A stretch of DNA of 64,000 bases from Flavobacterium psychrotolerans. Its GTDB lineage: Bacteria; Bacteroidota; Bacteroidia; Flavobacteriales; Flavobacteriaceae. The first letter of the stretch is position 1, and every line of letters starts with the position of its first letter. The notes beneath the pieces are model-generated. The model ran no database searches, was not told the DNA's origin, and saw nothing but the letters and a program-made list of their open reading frames with translations. Of this stretch, positions 1-8,615 are shown in pieces. The DNA lies in the NCBI RefSeq assembly GCF_003097635.1, contig NZ_QCZI01000014.1, positions 22,015 to 86,014 of the forward strand. Reading direction: 5' to 3'. The translations under genes and the position numbers were made by a program.

Positions 1-292
1 CCATAGATTTCGCAAGTACGTTTCGGTCAAAACTTTCATTATGTGCCACCACTACCCTGTTTTCGAGCCGTTTTTGGATTTCCGGATACACCTGTGAAAA
101 GGTTTTCGCGTTCATGGTGTCGCGAGGGTAAATTCCGTGAACGGCAATTGTATAAGGAGAATATTCGTTCTTGGGCGGCTTGATTAACGTGACAAACTCA
201 TCGACAATCACACCGTTTTCTACGGTGACAATCCCAACGGAACACGGATGATAGGCTGTGGCAGTTTCAAAATCTATGGCGGTGAAGGTCAA
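1..292 (-). CDS. DnaQ-like 3'-5' exonuclease, N-terminal part (cut by window edge)
   Basis: Only the first 97 codons are visible; the gene runs off the left edge. The start of the protein contains TAIDFETA, which gives the D-x-E pair of the Exo I motif of DEDD (DnaQ/RNase T) exonucleases. Further on, VAHNESFDRNVL fits the Exo II region with its conserved H-N-x-x-F-D. These enzymes remove nucleotides from 3' ends using two metal ions. No ATG lies in frame between the upstream stop and the conserved region, so I place the start at the TTG ending at 292; the start is an inference. The family call rests on two motifs in a fragment, so the exact role (polymerase epsilon-like, stand-alone nuclease) is open. 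Confidence 0.75.
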   Translation of the reverse strand, partial: MTFTAIDFETATAYHPCSVGIVTVENGVIVDEFVTLIKPPKNEYSPYTIAVHGIYPRDTMNAKTFSQVYPEIQKRLENRVVVAHNESFDRNVLAKSM

Positions 293-518
293 TTTGATTT
301 CAGATTTAGGATTAACGATTCTTGATTTCAGATTTATAACAACAATGATTTGGGCAGCATTTCCAGAAAAGGCATCGCTTTAGAATAATCTAGGGATACG
401 TAAAACAATCCCAATCTGTTCAAGTTTTTATAATAATCGTCTATATGTAGTAAGTGATAATATATAATGATTTACTGTATAGAATCAATCATATCGTATT
501 TAAACATAGTATCACGTC

Positions 519-1880
519 TTACTTTATCGACCCAATAATATCCGATTTTGTGATAATATGGTGGTTCCCGTTTTCTAAATCCACTAAAACGGCGTCGTTT
601 TCTTTGGTGAATAATCGGGAAAGCACTTCAATGGGTGTTCCCAGTTTTACAATTGGGAACGGTTTTCCCATCACTTCTTTGATGGGTTTGTCGGCTACAT
701 TTTTATCGGCAACATAACTTTGGAACAAATCACTCTCGTCTACAGAGCCCACAAATCCAGTGATGTCTATTACCGGAATTTGCGATATTTTGTATTTGCG
801 CATCCGTTCTATGGCGTGCGAAACCAATTCTTCGGTTCGCACCACAATCAGCGGCTTTTGGATGTAGTCTTTAATGACGTCTTCGGCCTTCGTAATGTCT
901 TCATCCAGAAAACCGCGTTCCCGCATCCAATCGTCATTGAACATTTTACCCACATAACGGCTTCCGGAATCGTGAAACATAACGACAATTACATCTTCGG
1001 GCTTGAAGTGTTCTTTGAGTTGCAATACGCCTTTTACCACCGCACCGGCTGAATTTCCCACAAATATCCCTTCTTCCAGCGCAATTTTACGGGTATAAAC
1101 CGCAGCGTCCTTATCGGTTACTTTTGTAAAACCATCAATCAGGGAAAAGTCAACATTTTTAGGGAGAATGTCCTCCCCGATTCCTTCGGTGATATAAGAA
1201 TAGATTTCGTTTTCATCGAAAATTCCGGTTTCGTGGTATTTCTTAAAAACGGATCCGTAGGTATCAATGCCCCAAATTTTGATGTTGGAATTTTTCTCTT
1301 TTAAATATTTGGCCACACCAGATATGGTGCCACCCGTTCCTACTCCAACCACAAAATGCGTGATTTTACCCTCGGTTTGTTCCCAAATTTCGGGACCGGT
1401 TTGTTCATAATGCGCTATGGAATTGGATGGATTGTCATATTGATTGACGTACCACGAATTGGGCGTTTCTAAAGCTAGTCTTTTGGAAACCGAATAATAG
1501 GAACGGGAATCGGTAGGATCCACATCAGTAGGGCAAACGACAACCTTGGCGCCCACGGCACGGAGTATATCCATTTTTTCTTTGGATTGTTTGTCTGAAA
1601 TTACACAGATGAGTTTGTATCCTTTGATGATGGCCACTAATGCCAGCCCCATACCGGTATTCCCGGAAGTCCCTTCGATGATGGTTCCCCCTGGTTGTAA
1701 GCGTCCGTCAGCTTCGGCGTCTTCCACCATTTTAACGGCCATTCGGTCCTTGGCAGAATTTCCGGGATTGAAAGTCTCTACTTTGGCCAAGACCAAAGCA
1801 TCGATTTCGGCGGTCACTTTATTTAACTTGACTAATGGCGTATTGCCAATGGTTCCTAATATGTTTTCTGAATATTTCAT
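519..1880 (-). CDS. Cystathionine beta-synthase-like PLP enzyme with C-terminal CBS domains
   Basis: This is a fold-type II PLP enzyme of the cysteine synthase/cystathionine beta-synthase family, which condenses an activated serine derivative with homocysteine or sulfide. The PLP lysine is K44 in NPGNSAKDRMA. The substrate loop TSGNTGMG and the phosphate-binding loop GVGTGGTISG follow in the expected order, so the catalytic domain covers about residues 1-320. The remaining 120 or so residues look like a pair of CBS (Bateman) modules: HAIERMRKYKISQIPVID, then KPIKEVMGKPFPIV. That architecture matches true cystathionine beta-synthases rather than CysK/CysM, whose length is near 300. The gene stands alone between a nuclease and a porin, so context does not decide the substrate. 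Confidence 0.85.
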   Translation of the reverse strand: MKYSENILGTIGNTPLVKLNKVTAEIDALVLAKVETFNPGNSAKDRMAVKMVEDAEADGRLQPGGTIIEGTSGNTGMGLALVAIIKGYKLICVISDKQSKEKMDILRAVGAKVVVCPTDVDPTDSRSYYSVSKRLALETPNSWYVNQYDNPSNSIAHYEQTGPEIWEQTEGKITHFVVGVGTGGTISGVAKYLKEKNSNIKIWGIDTYGSVFKKYHETGIFDENEIYSYITEGIGEDILPKNVDFSLIDGFTKVTDKDAAVYTRKIALEEGIFVGNSAGAVVKGVLQLKEHFKPEDVIVVMFHDSGSRYVGKMFNDDWMRERGFLDEDITKAEDVIKDYIQKPLIVVRTEELVSHAIERMRKYKISQIPVIDITGFVGSVDESDLFQSYVADKNVADKPIKEVMGKPFPIVKLGTPIEVLSRLFTKENDAVLVDLENGNHHIITKSDIIGSIK

Positions 1881-1977
1881 ATCTGTTTCGGATTATTTTT
1901 TACTGAATTATAACCATTCGGCTCCCAAATATAAGAATTTGTTATAAAAGTACCCCTTATCGTTTTGTTAAGATTGC

Positions 1978-2047
1978 GTGCGGGATGGAAGCGGCATCCC
2001 ACGCTTTTGGGCGTGGATACAGCAGACAGCGCGTTTTCACGCCCAAA
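1978..2047. repeat. Dispersed hairpin repeat, copy 1
   Basis: The spacer between the CBS-like gene and the porin holds the 16-mer gatggaagcggcatcc (1984-1999). It is followed by a hairpin, CCACGC/GCGTGG around 1998-2016, and then gatacagcagacagc. The same 16-mer occurs inverted at 36594-36609, next to another hairpin and a related gatatagcgtacagc-type flank. Two copies with a shared outline (conserved word, variable hairpin, conserved second word) indicate a dispersed intergenic repeat family. A second pairing, GGGCGTG with CACGCCC (2009-2015 and 2038-2044), is also possible and is followed by an A-rich run. Confidence 0.6.
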
Positions 2048-2086
2048 AAAAAAATAGATTCAATTTCTGTTTATTATTACGGAAAA

Positions 2087-4030
2087 CTATTGGAAGAAAT
2101 TCCAAACCAGTCCAAAACGAATCAGGAAATCGCGGTACGGGTAATTGGGTGCGGAATAAAAGGCATTGGTATTGGACAATGCGGAATTGAAATGCTCCGC
2201 TTTCACGAAAATTCGGGTTTGACGAATTCGGGCATTGACGAAGAAATCGAAATTAGCAAAGTCGCCTATTTCTTTTTTGTTTTGAACAAAAAACTCTGCA
2301 ATAACGGGGTTATAATTGTTGGCGTAGTATTTTGTAAAATAGTTAAAGGTAATTCCCGTTTGGAGGTAGAGCGCTTTTTTGAAATAATAATCAGACCAAT
2401 ACAGCGTGTTTCTGGTTACCAATCGCGGCACGTTTAAAACGTCGTTTTGCTGGTCTACTTTCTGGTACAGCACAGTGTTGTCTAGCGCCAATTTCCAGAA
2501 TTTGATTTCCTTGTTGACTTTTACCGACAGATAATTAATGGTGTTGGCGTACTGTTTTGGAGTCACCAATTGAATGCTGTCATTCGTGCTTTTGTCCTCA
2601 AAATACAGGAAATCATTGAGCGTTGCCGCTTGCAATGTGGCGTTAAACCATTGCGTGTTGGCATTGATTTGGATGTTGTTAATTTTCTCGTTTTTGAAAT
2701 TATTGAACCAATTGTAGTTCACATAGCTGCTTTGATGCAGATTGTAAATGTGATTGGGCAATTTATTCATGTTTTGGTATTGAAATGACAGTTGGTTTTT
2801 ATCATTAATTTTATATTTCAGACTTCCGTCGATGTTTGTCAAAGACTGATTCGTAATAGAGTTGGAATATAAAAATACGCCGTTCCATTTCTTTTTACGG
2901 TATTCATATTGCGCACCAAAAGAGTTGATGTTATCGTTTATGGAACTCGGAATAACTTGATTGGAAAGCACAAAAATGGCATTGTAATAATAATTGTATC
3001 TAAAATCGTCAACAAAAAACTGAAACTTGCCTAGAGTGGTGTTTTCATAAACTGCGCCCACTTTATTGTACATTTTGTTGTAGCGAACCTGGTCGTTGAT
3101 GCCGCTTGAAACAAAAGGATCTCCAAATCTATTGATGCTTTTGTCGCCAATGGTTGAAGTTACAGTAGCCTGGTTGTATTCGAAAAACTTGTTTTCATAA
3201 TTGAACTGATGGGTAATCCATAGATTGTTGTTGCCCTGGGTTGTGTTGACTCTAAAATTATGGTCAAAAAAGATCCGTTTGCCTTTCATGAAGGTTTTGG
3301 CATCTTTTAAATACACCTCCAACCGTTGTCTTTCTTTATAGTCGGAATTTTTGCTTTCAAAATCTTCTAATGTGGTGATTCCGCCGTTTTCTCCATTAAG
3401 GAAATCCTGCCCCGTGTAATGCGCATTTAAAAAATAACGCTTATTTTTAGTGGCATAGCTTGTGGTGAATCTAAAATTTCCGGTACTGGACAATTGGTTG
3501 ATATACCTCCCTAAAGATCGCAAGCCCTTATAGGCCATCGAAAAATTTAAACGTTCCGAAGTATTTAATGTGATGAGGACGTCTGAGCTTTGACCCTGCT
3601 GCATCACGGTTTTAAAATACATTTCCGTTAACGGTGTTGCCACAGAATAATAATTGATTTTGTTGGCTTCCAGATAATTGAAATGTTTGGCTTTGTACCC
3701 AAATTCGGGATAGGGCGAAAAGGCGTTTAAGCCAAATTGCAAGGTGTTGTAGGTTTGGCCTTCGTTGGCGAATGGCAAAAGTCCAAAATTATCCTTGCGC
3801 AGGTAATTGTACTCGTATTCTTTTTTTATGGTCAGCGAAGTGTCGACATAGGTAGTATCCCGTTCCAAAGAGATGATTCGGTAGGAAGTGATAGGGGCTT
3901 TTTGAGCAAGTTCTTTGGCTTTTTGCTCCGCTGATTTGATAAGACTCTTTTTGGGTTTTTCCGTCGCAGGCTGTTGCGAAAAAACAAAAAGGGTAAAAAG
4001 TAAAGATAAAGCCGAAAATACAATTCTCAT
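2087..4030 (-). CDS. Putative outer-membrane porin (Porin_10 type)
   Basis: The protein has 647 residues and starts with a clear signal peptide (MRIVFSALSLLFTLFVFSQQ) cut near residue 19-20. After a short lysine-rich linker and the segment SYRIISLERDTTYVDTSLTIKKEY comes a long stretch of alternating polar and aromatic residues ending in VWNFFQ. The terminal aromatic residue and strand pattern are typical of outer-membrane beta-barrels. Size and the RDTTYVDTSLTI region resemble the Bacteroidetes 'putative porin' family Porin_10. I infer an outer-membrane channel; nothing in the sequence shows the substrate. It is the last gene before the palindrome-rich spacer. Confidence 0.75.
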   Translation of the reverse strand: MRIVFSALSLLFTLFVFSQQPATEKPKKSLIKSAEQKAKELAQKAPITSYRIISLERDTTYVDTSLTIKKEYEYNYLRKDNFGLLPFANEGQTYNTLQFGLNAFSPYPEFGYKAKHFNYLEANKINYYSVATPLTEMYFKTVMQQGQSSDVLITLNTSERLNFSMAYKGLRSLGRYINQLSSTGNFRFTTSYATKNKRYFLNAHYTGQDFLNGENGGITTLEDFESKNSDYKERQRLEVYLKDAKTFMKGKRIFFDHNFRVNTTQGNNNLWITHQFNYENKFFEYNQATVTSTIGDKSINRFGDPFVSSGINDQVRYNKMYNKVGAVYENTTLGKFQFFVDDFRYNYYYNAIFVLSNQVIPSSINDNINSFGAQYEYRKKKWNGVFLYSNSITNQSLTNIDGSLKYKINDKNQLSFQYQNMNKLPNHIYNLHQSSYVNYNWFNNFKNEKINNIQINANTQWFNATLQAATLNDFLYFEDKSTNDSIQLVTPKQYANTINYLSVKVNKEIKFWKLALDNTVLYQKVDQQNDVLNVPRLVTRNTLYWSDYYFKKALYLQTGITFNYFTKYYANNYNPVIAEFFVQNKKEIGDFANFDFFVNARIRQTRIFVKAEHFNSALSNTNAFYSAPNYPYRDFLIRFGLVWNFFQ

Positions 4031-4694
4031 AAATAGGTTATATGGAACAAAAATAGCCTTTTGTTTGTAAATAGCATAAAATAGAAATAAAACTTATGAT
4101 TTAAAACCAGAGTTGATGAAAATCAAGGAACCCTTCGTCCGAACTTTCTACATTTTATTGTTTGTAACGGAAGTGCCTGATCGTTTTGCCCCTAAGCAGT
4201 CAAACGGGAGTTCCCTTTTGCATTGCGTTTGCACAAAACAATGTCAAGTGCCGCAAACATTGGTTCTAAACGTCAAACTTGACGTTGTTAGGGTCAAATT
4301 TGACGTACTGTGGTGTCAAATTTGACGTCGAGAACCCCAAATTTGACGTTCCTGACGTCAAATTTGACGTGTTATGGGGTCAAATTTAGGGTCGGTGACG
4401 TCAAATTTGACGTTTTTGAACGCGTTGGCGTTTGAAATCCTGATTGGGTTTAAAAACTGTACTGTTCGTTTATTGCTTCAAATATGTTAATGCCGTTTTT
4501 GCTATTGCTGGGAGGTGGGAATTTGTCTTAGAGCAACTACACATTGCCAAGTTCGAAGAAGTGAATTTATTCCATTTGCTAGCAACATGAAATATTAAAG
4601 ACAATAATTACAGACGAAAAAAAAAATTGGCTCTAAAATTTGATGAAATTTCAAAATATTTAATTAATACAAAACATTTCTAATACATTATTTT
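4031..4694. other. Gene-free spacer, 664 bp, with a palindrome array
   Basis: No convincing gene lies between the porin start and the end of the ABC exporter gene. The middle (4270-4413) holds the palindrome array described separately. The right part (about 4446-4590) has one open stretch reading ...RWEFVLEQLHIAKFEE... that ends at tga near 4588. It has no start codon and I do not recognise it; it may be a gene remnant or chance. The segment next to 4694 is A/T-rich and shows no clear terminator for the exporter gene. Confidence 0.6.
4270..4413. repeat. Seven-unit phased palindrome array (ACGTCAAATTTGACGT)
   Basis: Seven 16-bp units start at 4270, 4291, 4313, 4334, 4355, 4377 and 4398, so the steps are 21, 22, 21, 21, 22 and 21 bp. 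Units 5 and 7 are the perfect palindrome ACGTCAAATTTGACGT. Unit 1 has one central change; units 2, 3 and 4 keep the right half and vary in the first three to four bases; unit 6 is the most diverged. The 5-6 bp spacers are not conserved. Two helical turns per unit put every palindrome on the same DNA face, as expected for an array of sites bound by a dimeric protein. Function is unknown. Confidence 0.85.
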
Positions 4695-6845
4695 CTATGA
4701 AACCCAATACTCACTATAAAAATTATCACTTTTCATCAATTCATTATGATTCCCACAATGTGTAATCGTTTTATTATCTAAAACATAAACAACATCAGCA
4801 TTTTTCCTCAAGGCGTTTAAACGATGTGAAATAAAAAAAATAGCACAATTAGGCTTAATCTTTTCAAATAAATTCATTGTAAAGTTTTCAGTATTTCTAT
4901 CCATTGATGATGTTGCCTCATCAAGAATTAAAAACTGAGGCTTTTTATACAAAACCCTTGCTAAAGCAATAATTTGTTTTTGCCCACCACTCAAATTAAT
5001 CCCTTCTTCACCAAGAAGAGTCGCCAATCCTTGAGGTAATAGATTAAAATAAGCATGAAATCCAAAAGCAGTCAGAAAAGAAATTATATTTTCAGGGGTT
5101 GTGACCTCGCCTAATAAAATATTATCTATAACATTCCCGTTAAAAATAGTTACTTCTTGAGGAACAACACCAATCAAGTTTCTATAACTTTTCAAGTTAA
5201 TTTCGGGGAGTTGAAAAGTGTTATTAATAACAATATTTCCGTTTTCAAAACTGTAAAAACGTTGTAAAATTTGCCCTAAAGTACTTTTACCACCACCGCT
5301 TTCTCCAACAATAGCGGTAAACTTACCTTTTTCAATATTGATGTTTACATTGGCAAACAACTCACTTCTTCCTGCAAAACGAAACGATAGATTTTGAATT
5401 TTAATAGTGTTTATTTCAGTTATTATAACTCCTTCTTCTTTCTCTTTTTCAATAGAAGCAAATTCATACATTCTATTAAAAGCAATTTTTGCTTCGTTTA
5501 TTGGAATAGCAATTAAAGCTATATTAGCAATAGAAGGCAATAATGAACCAACAATTCCAAGAATTGCCATCAACTCTCCTAATTTGATTTCTTTATTAAA
5601 GACCTCAATAGAGGTATAAACTAAAACCCCAATCAAAAAGAAAACACTTGCCAAACCTGATTGCCATGACAATGTGATATATATTTTTCCTAGATTGAAT
5701 AACTTTTCTTGAAAGCCTGCAAAAATAACCTCATTTGTTTTTTCAAAAACCGCTTGTTTATTATCATTTTTTATAGTTGCAATTCCTTGAATTGTGCTAA
5801 TATAATTGCTTTCATTAAAAGCATAACTCTGCATAACTTCTTTTTGTGAATTGACAATTTTCTTGTTGCTTCTATAAATGATGTAAAAGTAAATTGGTAA
5901 ACTTAACAATGAAAATAATCCTAATTTCCAGGAATAACCAAATAAGAAAAATAAGGAAATTATAGAAACCAAAACGTCAATAATTAAACTACTTGCCAGC
6001 ATTTTAATAACGTGTTGCACACGTTGTGTATCATTTAATCGCGCTACAAGTTCACCTATTTTTCTAGTATCAAAAAAAGGTTTTGGCAAATATAATATTG
6101 AAGAAAAAAATTGAGTATTAATTCTATTATTAAAATCTTTAGATTGTTGCAGTAAAAAAAACTCTCTTAAAACAGAAATGCCAACTCTTGCTATAAGAAG
6201 AATAGCCAATAAAACAATTCCAGAAATTAGTTTTTTTATATTGTGAGATGGCAAAATATCATCTATCAATTTTTGAGAAAATAATGACATTGCCATTCCT
6301 AAACCAGCCACAAAAGCACCCAGTAAAACCGAAATCCAAAGTAGTTTGTAATCTTCTTTTAACAAATTAAAAAACCATTTTCTTTGAGAATTCTTAGCTG
6401 TTTTTTCTTTTACAAATTGTTTGTTAGGCTCTAGCGTTAAACAGCTTTTAGAAACCCAAATGGCTTCCAACTCGCTCTTACTTAAATAATATATTCCCAT
6501 TGCAGGGTCGCCAATTAAAAACCCTTTTTCTTTGCTGTATTCATAACAAACCACATAATGGTGCAATTGTTTTTCAATAAGAACATGCAGAATAACAGGT
6601 TGTTTATGTTCAATTAAAGCGTTCAAATCGGCTTCACAACCCTCAGCCATAAACCCAATTTGGTTGGCTACTTGATACAGTCCTAATAGAGTTGTGCCTT
6701 GTTTTGTTGTGCCACTCAACTCTCGCAATTTCTCGATAGACTGGTTACCTTCATACCATTTTATAAGGCTCATTAAACAAGCAACGCCGCAATCTGACTG
6801 GTCAAGTTGTAGCATGTGCGTTTTCTCTATATGTTTTAAATCCAT
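4695..6845 (-). CDS. Peptidase-containing ABC exporter (C39 bacteriocin/peptide transporter, PCAT)
   Basis: This 716-residue protein is a full-length bacteriocin-type exporter that cuts a double-glycine leader and pumps out the peptide. Residues 1-130 form a C39 peptidase: catalytic C19 in QSDCGVACL, H96 in LHHYVVCYEY and D113 in GDPAMGI. Several membrane helices follow (about 160-430), then the ATPase: Walker A GESGGGKST, ABC signature LSGGQKQ, Walker B FLILDEATSSMD and a later SHRLN switch His. All key residues are present. The gene is the last of a minus-strand cluster and lies 49 bp after the thioredoxin-like gene. The nearby GG-leader peptide at 8349-8579 is its likely substrate. No HlyD-type fusion protein is encoded nearby. 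Confidence 0.92.
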   Translation of the reverse strand: MDLKHIEKTHMLQLDQSDCGVACLMSLIKWYEGNQSIEKLRELSGTTKQGTTLLGLYQVANQIGFMAEGCEADLNALIEHKQPVILHVLIEKQLHHYVVCYEYSKEKGFLIGDPAMGIYYLSKSELEAIWVSKSCLTLEPNKQFVKEKTAKNSQRKWFFNLLKEDYKLLWISVLLGAFVAGLGMAMSLFSQKLIDDILPSHNIKKLISGIVLLAILLIARVGISVLREFFLLQQSKDFNNRINTQFFSSILYLPKPFFDTRKIGELVARLNDTQRVQHVIKMLASSLIIDVLVSIISLFFLFGYSWKLGLFSLLSLPIYFYIIYRSNKKIVNSQKEVMQSYAFNESNYISTIQGIATIKNDNKQAVFEKTNEVIFAGFQEKLFNLGKIYITLSWQSGLASVFFLIGVLVYTSIEVFNKEIKLGELMAILGIVGSLLPSIANIALIAIPINEAKIAFNRMYEFASIEKEKEEGVIITEINTIKIQNLSFRFAGRSELFANVNINIEKGKFTAIVGESGGGKSTLGQILQRFYSFENGNIVINNTFQLPEINLKSYRNLIGVVPQEVTIFNGNVIDNILLGEVTTPENIISFLTAFGFHAYFNLLPQGLATLLGEEGINLSGGQKQIIALARVLYKKPQFLILDEATSSMDRNTENFTMNLFEKIKPNCAIFFISHRLNALRKNADVVYVLDNKTITHCGNHNELMKSDNFYSEYWVS

Positions 6846-6894
6846 TTTTTAGTGTTGCAAGGAACGAAGCAATCTACTGATTGAAATTACATTC

Positions 6895-7419
6895 TTAATT
6901 TGTAATACGAAATTTTCTCAAAAGTACTTCTGCTTTTATCTGTCCTTTAATTTTTTCAATTAAATGGTCATTTTTGTCATAAAGCACCAGGCTAGGAACT
7001 GATTTAACATCAAATGTAGTGGCAAAAGTAACTTTAGAATCACATAAAAAATGAATATTGCCATAACCTATTAGTTTATACTGTATTGCAAAATTTTTAA
7101 TTTTATAAAGCGTTTCAAATGAAATGAAAACGAGTTGAAAGGGCTTAAACTTTTCTCTATTTTCACTTACCATTTGCGCTTCGGCTTGGCAATGCTCGCA
7201 TTCACTATTAAAGTATAAGAAAATAGTAGCCGTGTCTTGCTTTAGGCTTTTATTAGAAAAAACAGAGCCATCTAATTTTAGATATTGAAACTCGGGAATG
7301 GTTTTAATGTTTTCGTCAATTGCCTTTTTATGATTTATTTTAGAAATAATCTCATAACTCATAAAAGCAAACAGTCCTAAAAATAGAATGAGGAAAGTAA
7401 TTTTAAAATATTTTTTCAT
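6895..7419 (-). CDS. Membrane-anchored thioredoxin-like protein (TlpA-type) with CEHC
   Basis: I start the protein at MKKYFKITFLILFLG (ATG at 7419), because that ATG overlaps the stop of the upstream gene as TAATG, which suggests translational coupling; a longer in-frame start exists at 7461. The product has 174 residues: one N-terminal transmembrane helix (about 7-24), then a thioredoxin fold facing the periplasm. The redox motif is C74-E-H-C77 and the cis-proline region is VKSVPSLVLYD. TlpA/ResA-like proteins form or reduce disulfides outside the cytoplasm. In this cluster it could act on the two cysteines of the exported peptide; that is inference from position. Confidence 0.85.
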   Translation of the reverse strand: MKKYFKITFLILFLGLFAFMSYEIISKINHKKAIDENIKTIPEFQYLKLDGSVFSNKSLKQDTATIFLYFNSECEHCQAEAQMVSENREKFKPFQLVFISFETLYKIKNFAIQYKLIGYGNIHFLCDSKVTFATTFDVKSVPSLVLYDKNDHLIEKIKGQIKAEVLLRKFRITN

Positions 7420-8060
7420 TATGAATAGTTTAGAGTAAAAAACATTACGACTGTAACCCATAACAATAATGCAGGCAAATAACTATAACAAACTATTTTT
7501 AGTCCATTATCGGCATTTGTTTTTGTTAAATAGCCTATTTGGTAGGATAAATAAATAATATAAGCCAGCTCAAAAATGTTTAATACTTGAAAAGGATAAA
7601 TTAACCAAGGATCTAATCCTTTATATCCCGTAATATTTAGTGCTGAAAGTGGATAAAAATATTGAATATCCTCAATGGTAAAATTAGGTTGAAAAAAGTA
7701 GAACCAAATTATTTTTGTAATACCAACAAGTAGGTATATATATTCTCCTTTAACAATAACGCTCCAAAAATATTTATATTTAACCTCTTTATTGCAAAAA
7801 AAATAAGCTCCAACAGAAACCGTAGAAGTTATTAAAGATGTTTTAAGTATATAAAAAAAGGGGATAAAAATGTACGAAATCAATCTCCATTTATTTTTAA
7901 ATTCAAAATATTGATTTAATTGATTTCCTGTTAATTTATTAAATAATGAATCATATAATAGTTTTTCAGTATTAAGTATATTATTTAAAAAATAATTAAT
8001 AGTTATAAGTAATACTGAAAGTAATGATATGTGCAAAAAAAACATTTGTCTAAACCTCAT
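7419..8060 (-). CDS. Multi-pass membrane protein of the peptide-export cluster
   Basis: This 213-residue protein is dominated by hydrophobic, aromatic-rich segments: roughly 8-26, 62-88, 104-124, 151-178 and 190-210, so four to five membrane helices. I recognise no catalytic motif and no named domain. It precedes the thioredoxin-like gene with a one-base TAATG overlap, so the two are almost certainly translated together. In Bacteroidetes peptide-export loci, unnamed membrane proteins of this size often sit beside the TlpA-like protein and the exporter; they could help disulfide transfer, export or self-protection. The function here is not shown by the sequence. Confidence 0.75.
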   Translation of the reverse strand: MRFRQMFFLHISLLSVLLITINYFLNNILNTEKLLYDSLFNKLTGNQLNQYFEFKNKWRLISYIFIPFFYILKTSLITSTVSVGAYFFCNKEVKYKYFWSVIVKGEYIYLLVGITKIIWFYFFQPNFTIEDIQYFYPLSALNITGYKGLDPWLIYPFQVLNIFELAYIIYLSYQIGYLTKTNADNGLKIVCYSYLPALLLWVTVVMFFTLNYS

Positions 8061-8085
8061 TTTAGATAGTTCTTAAAAATATAAA

Positions 8086-8118
8086 AAAGTCTCAAAAAAA
8101 TATTTTTATTGAGACTTT
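8086..8118 (-). terminator. Hairpin terminator/attenuator between precursor and export genes
   Basis: AAAGTCTCAA (8086-8095) pairs perfectly with TTGAGACTTT (8109-8118) around an A/T loop. On the minus strand the stem is followed by a T-rich run. It lies after the precursor and 59-residue genes and before the membrane-protein/TlpA/exporter genes. Partial read-through would make much more precursor than transporter. Confidence 0.7.
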
Positions 8119-8155
8119 CGCATTTTATCAAAATTAAAATATGTAAAATTATTTT

Positions 8156-8335
8156 TTAAATTATTTTATTTTTATATTTCACATACAACATTAATGTTGT
8201 CGATATAAAAGTAAATATGCAAATTATTGAAGTCGATATTGAAAGAAATCCATCTAAAATCAAAAAAATTGTATAAATACCCAAAAGCAATGCATTAATT
8301 ACAGACCAAATAATAATACTTTTTTTAGTTATCAT
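8156..8335 (-). CDS. Small two-helix membrane protein, candidate immunity protein
   Basis: This 59-residue gene is found by direct reading. It begins MITKKSIIIWSVINALLLGI and ends LYVKYKNKII, with a taa stop at 8156-8158. It has two hydrophobic helices (about 7-27 and 32-51) separated by a short DGF turn, with lysines at both ends. Its ATG lies 13 bp after the stop of the GG-leader precursor, so both are surely on one transcript, before the terminator at 8086. Small two-helix membrane proteins directly after a bacteriocin gene are often immunity proteins. That role is inferred from size, topology and position; I recognise no family. Confidence 0.65.
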   Translation of the reverse strand: MITKKSIIIWSVINALLLGIYTIFLILDGFLSISTSIICIFTFISTTLMLYVKYKNKII

Positions 8336-8348
8336 TTCATTTTTTTTA

Positions 8349-8579
8349 TTAATGATTAATCTCCCAAGCTAGAGCCCCTATACCAGCTCCTGTACAAAAT
8401 GCCCCCCCCAAAGTTAGTCCAAAAACTGTCCCAGCCCCAAAAGTAAAAATCCCAGCCGCAACTGAAGCTAAACCTATCGCCGCACATCCAACTCCAATAC
8501 CAGTTATTACACCATTTTTCCGACCTGTATTTGCGCCACCTTCCAGATTTTCCATCTGATTTAATTCTAATTTTTTCAT
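8349..8579 (-). CDS. Double-glycine leader peptide precursor (bacteriocin-like)
   Basis: This is a 76-residue precursor. The leader MKKLELNQMENLEGG has the hydrophobic/acidic spacing and terminal Gly-Gly of C39-peptidase substrates, so cleavage is expected after G15. The 61-residue core is rich in Gly and Ala, strongly hydrophobic in the middle (several GxxxG-like spacings), basic at its start (GRKNG), and has exactly two cysteines, C32 and C62 (core 17 and 47), which could form a disulfide. It resembles class II bacteriocin-type precursors annotated in Flavobacteria. A C39 exporter, a thioredoxin-like protein and a small membrane protein lie directly downstream. A peptide signal rather than an antimicrobial is also possible. 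Confidence 0.85.
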   Translation of the reverse strand: MKKLELNQMENLEGGANTGRKNGVITGIGVGCAAIGLASVAAGIFTFGAGTVFGLTLGGAFCTGAGIGALAWEINH

Positions 8580-8615
8580 TTATTATAAGTAATTTATTGT
8601 GTTTATTTTTCAACA

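Noticed and set aside
4113..4325. Open frame with heptad-like repeats VKLDVVR/VKFDVLW across the palindromes
   Set aside because: The 21-bp period makes a false heptad. The 22-bp steps break the frame and the other strand and frames are no worse. No start signal or codon bias supports it.
4270..4413. CRISPR-like array
   Set aside because: The units are 16 bp with 5-6 bp spacers, far shorter than CRISPR repeats and spacers, and no cas genes are near. The repeats are palindromes, so an operator-like array fits better.
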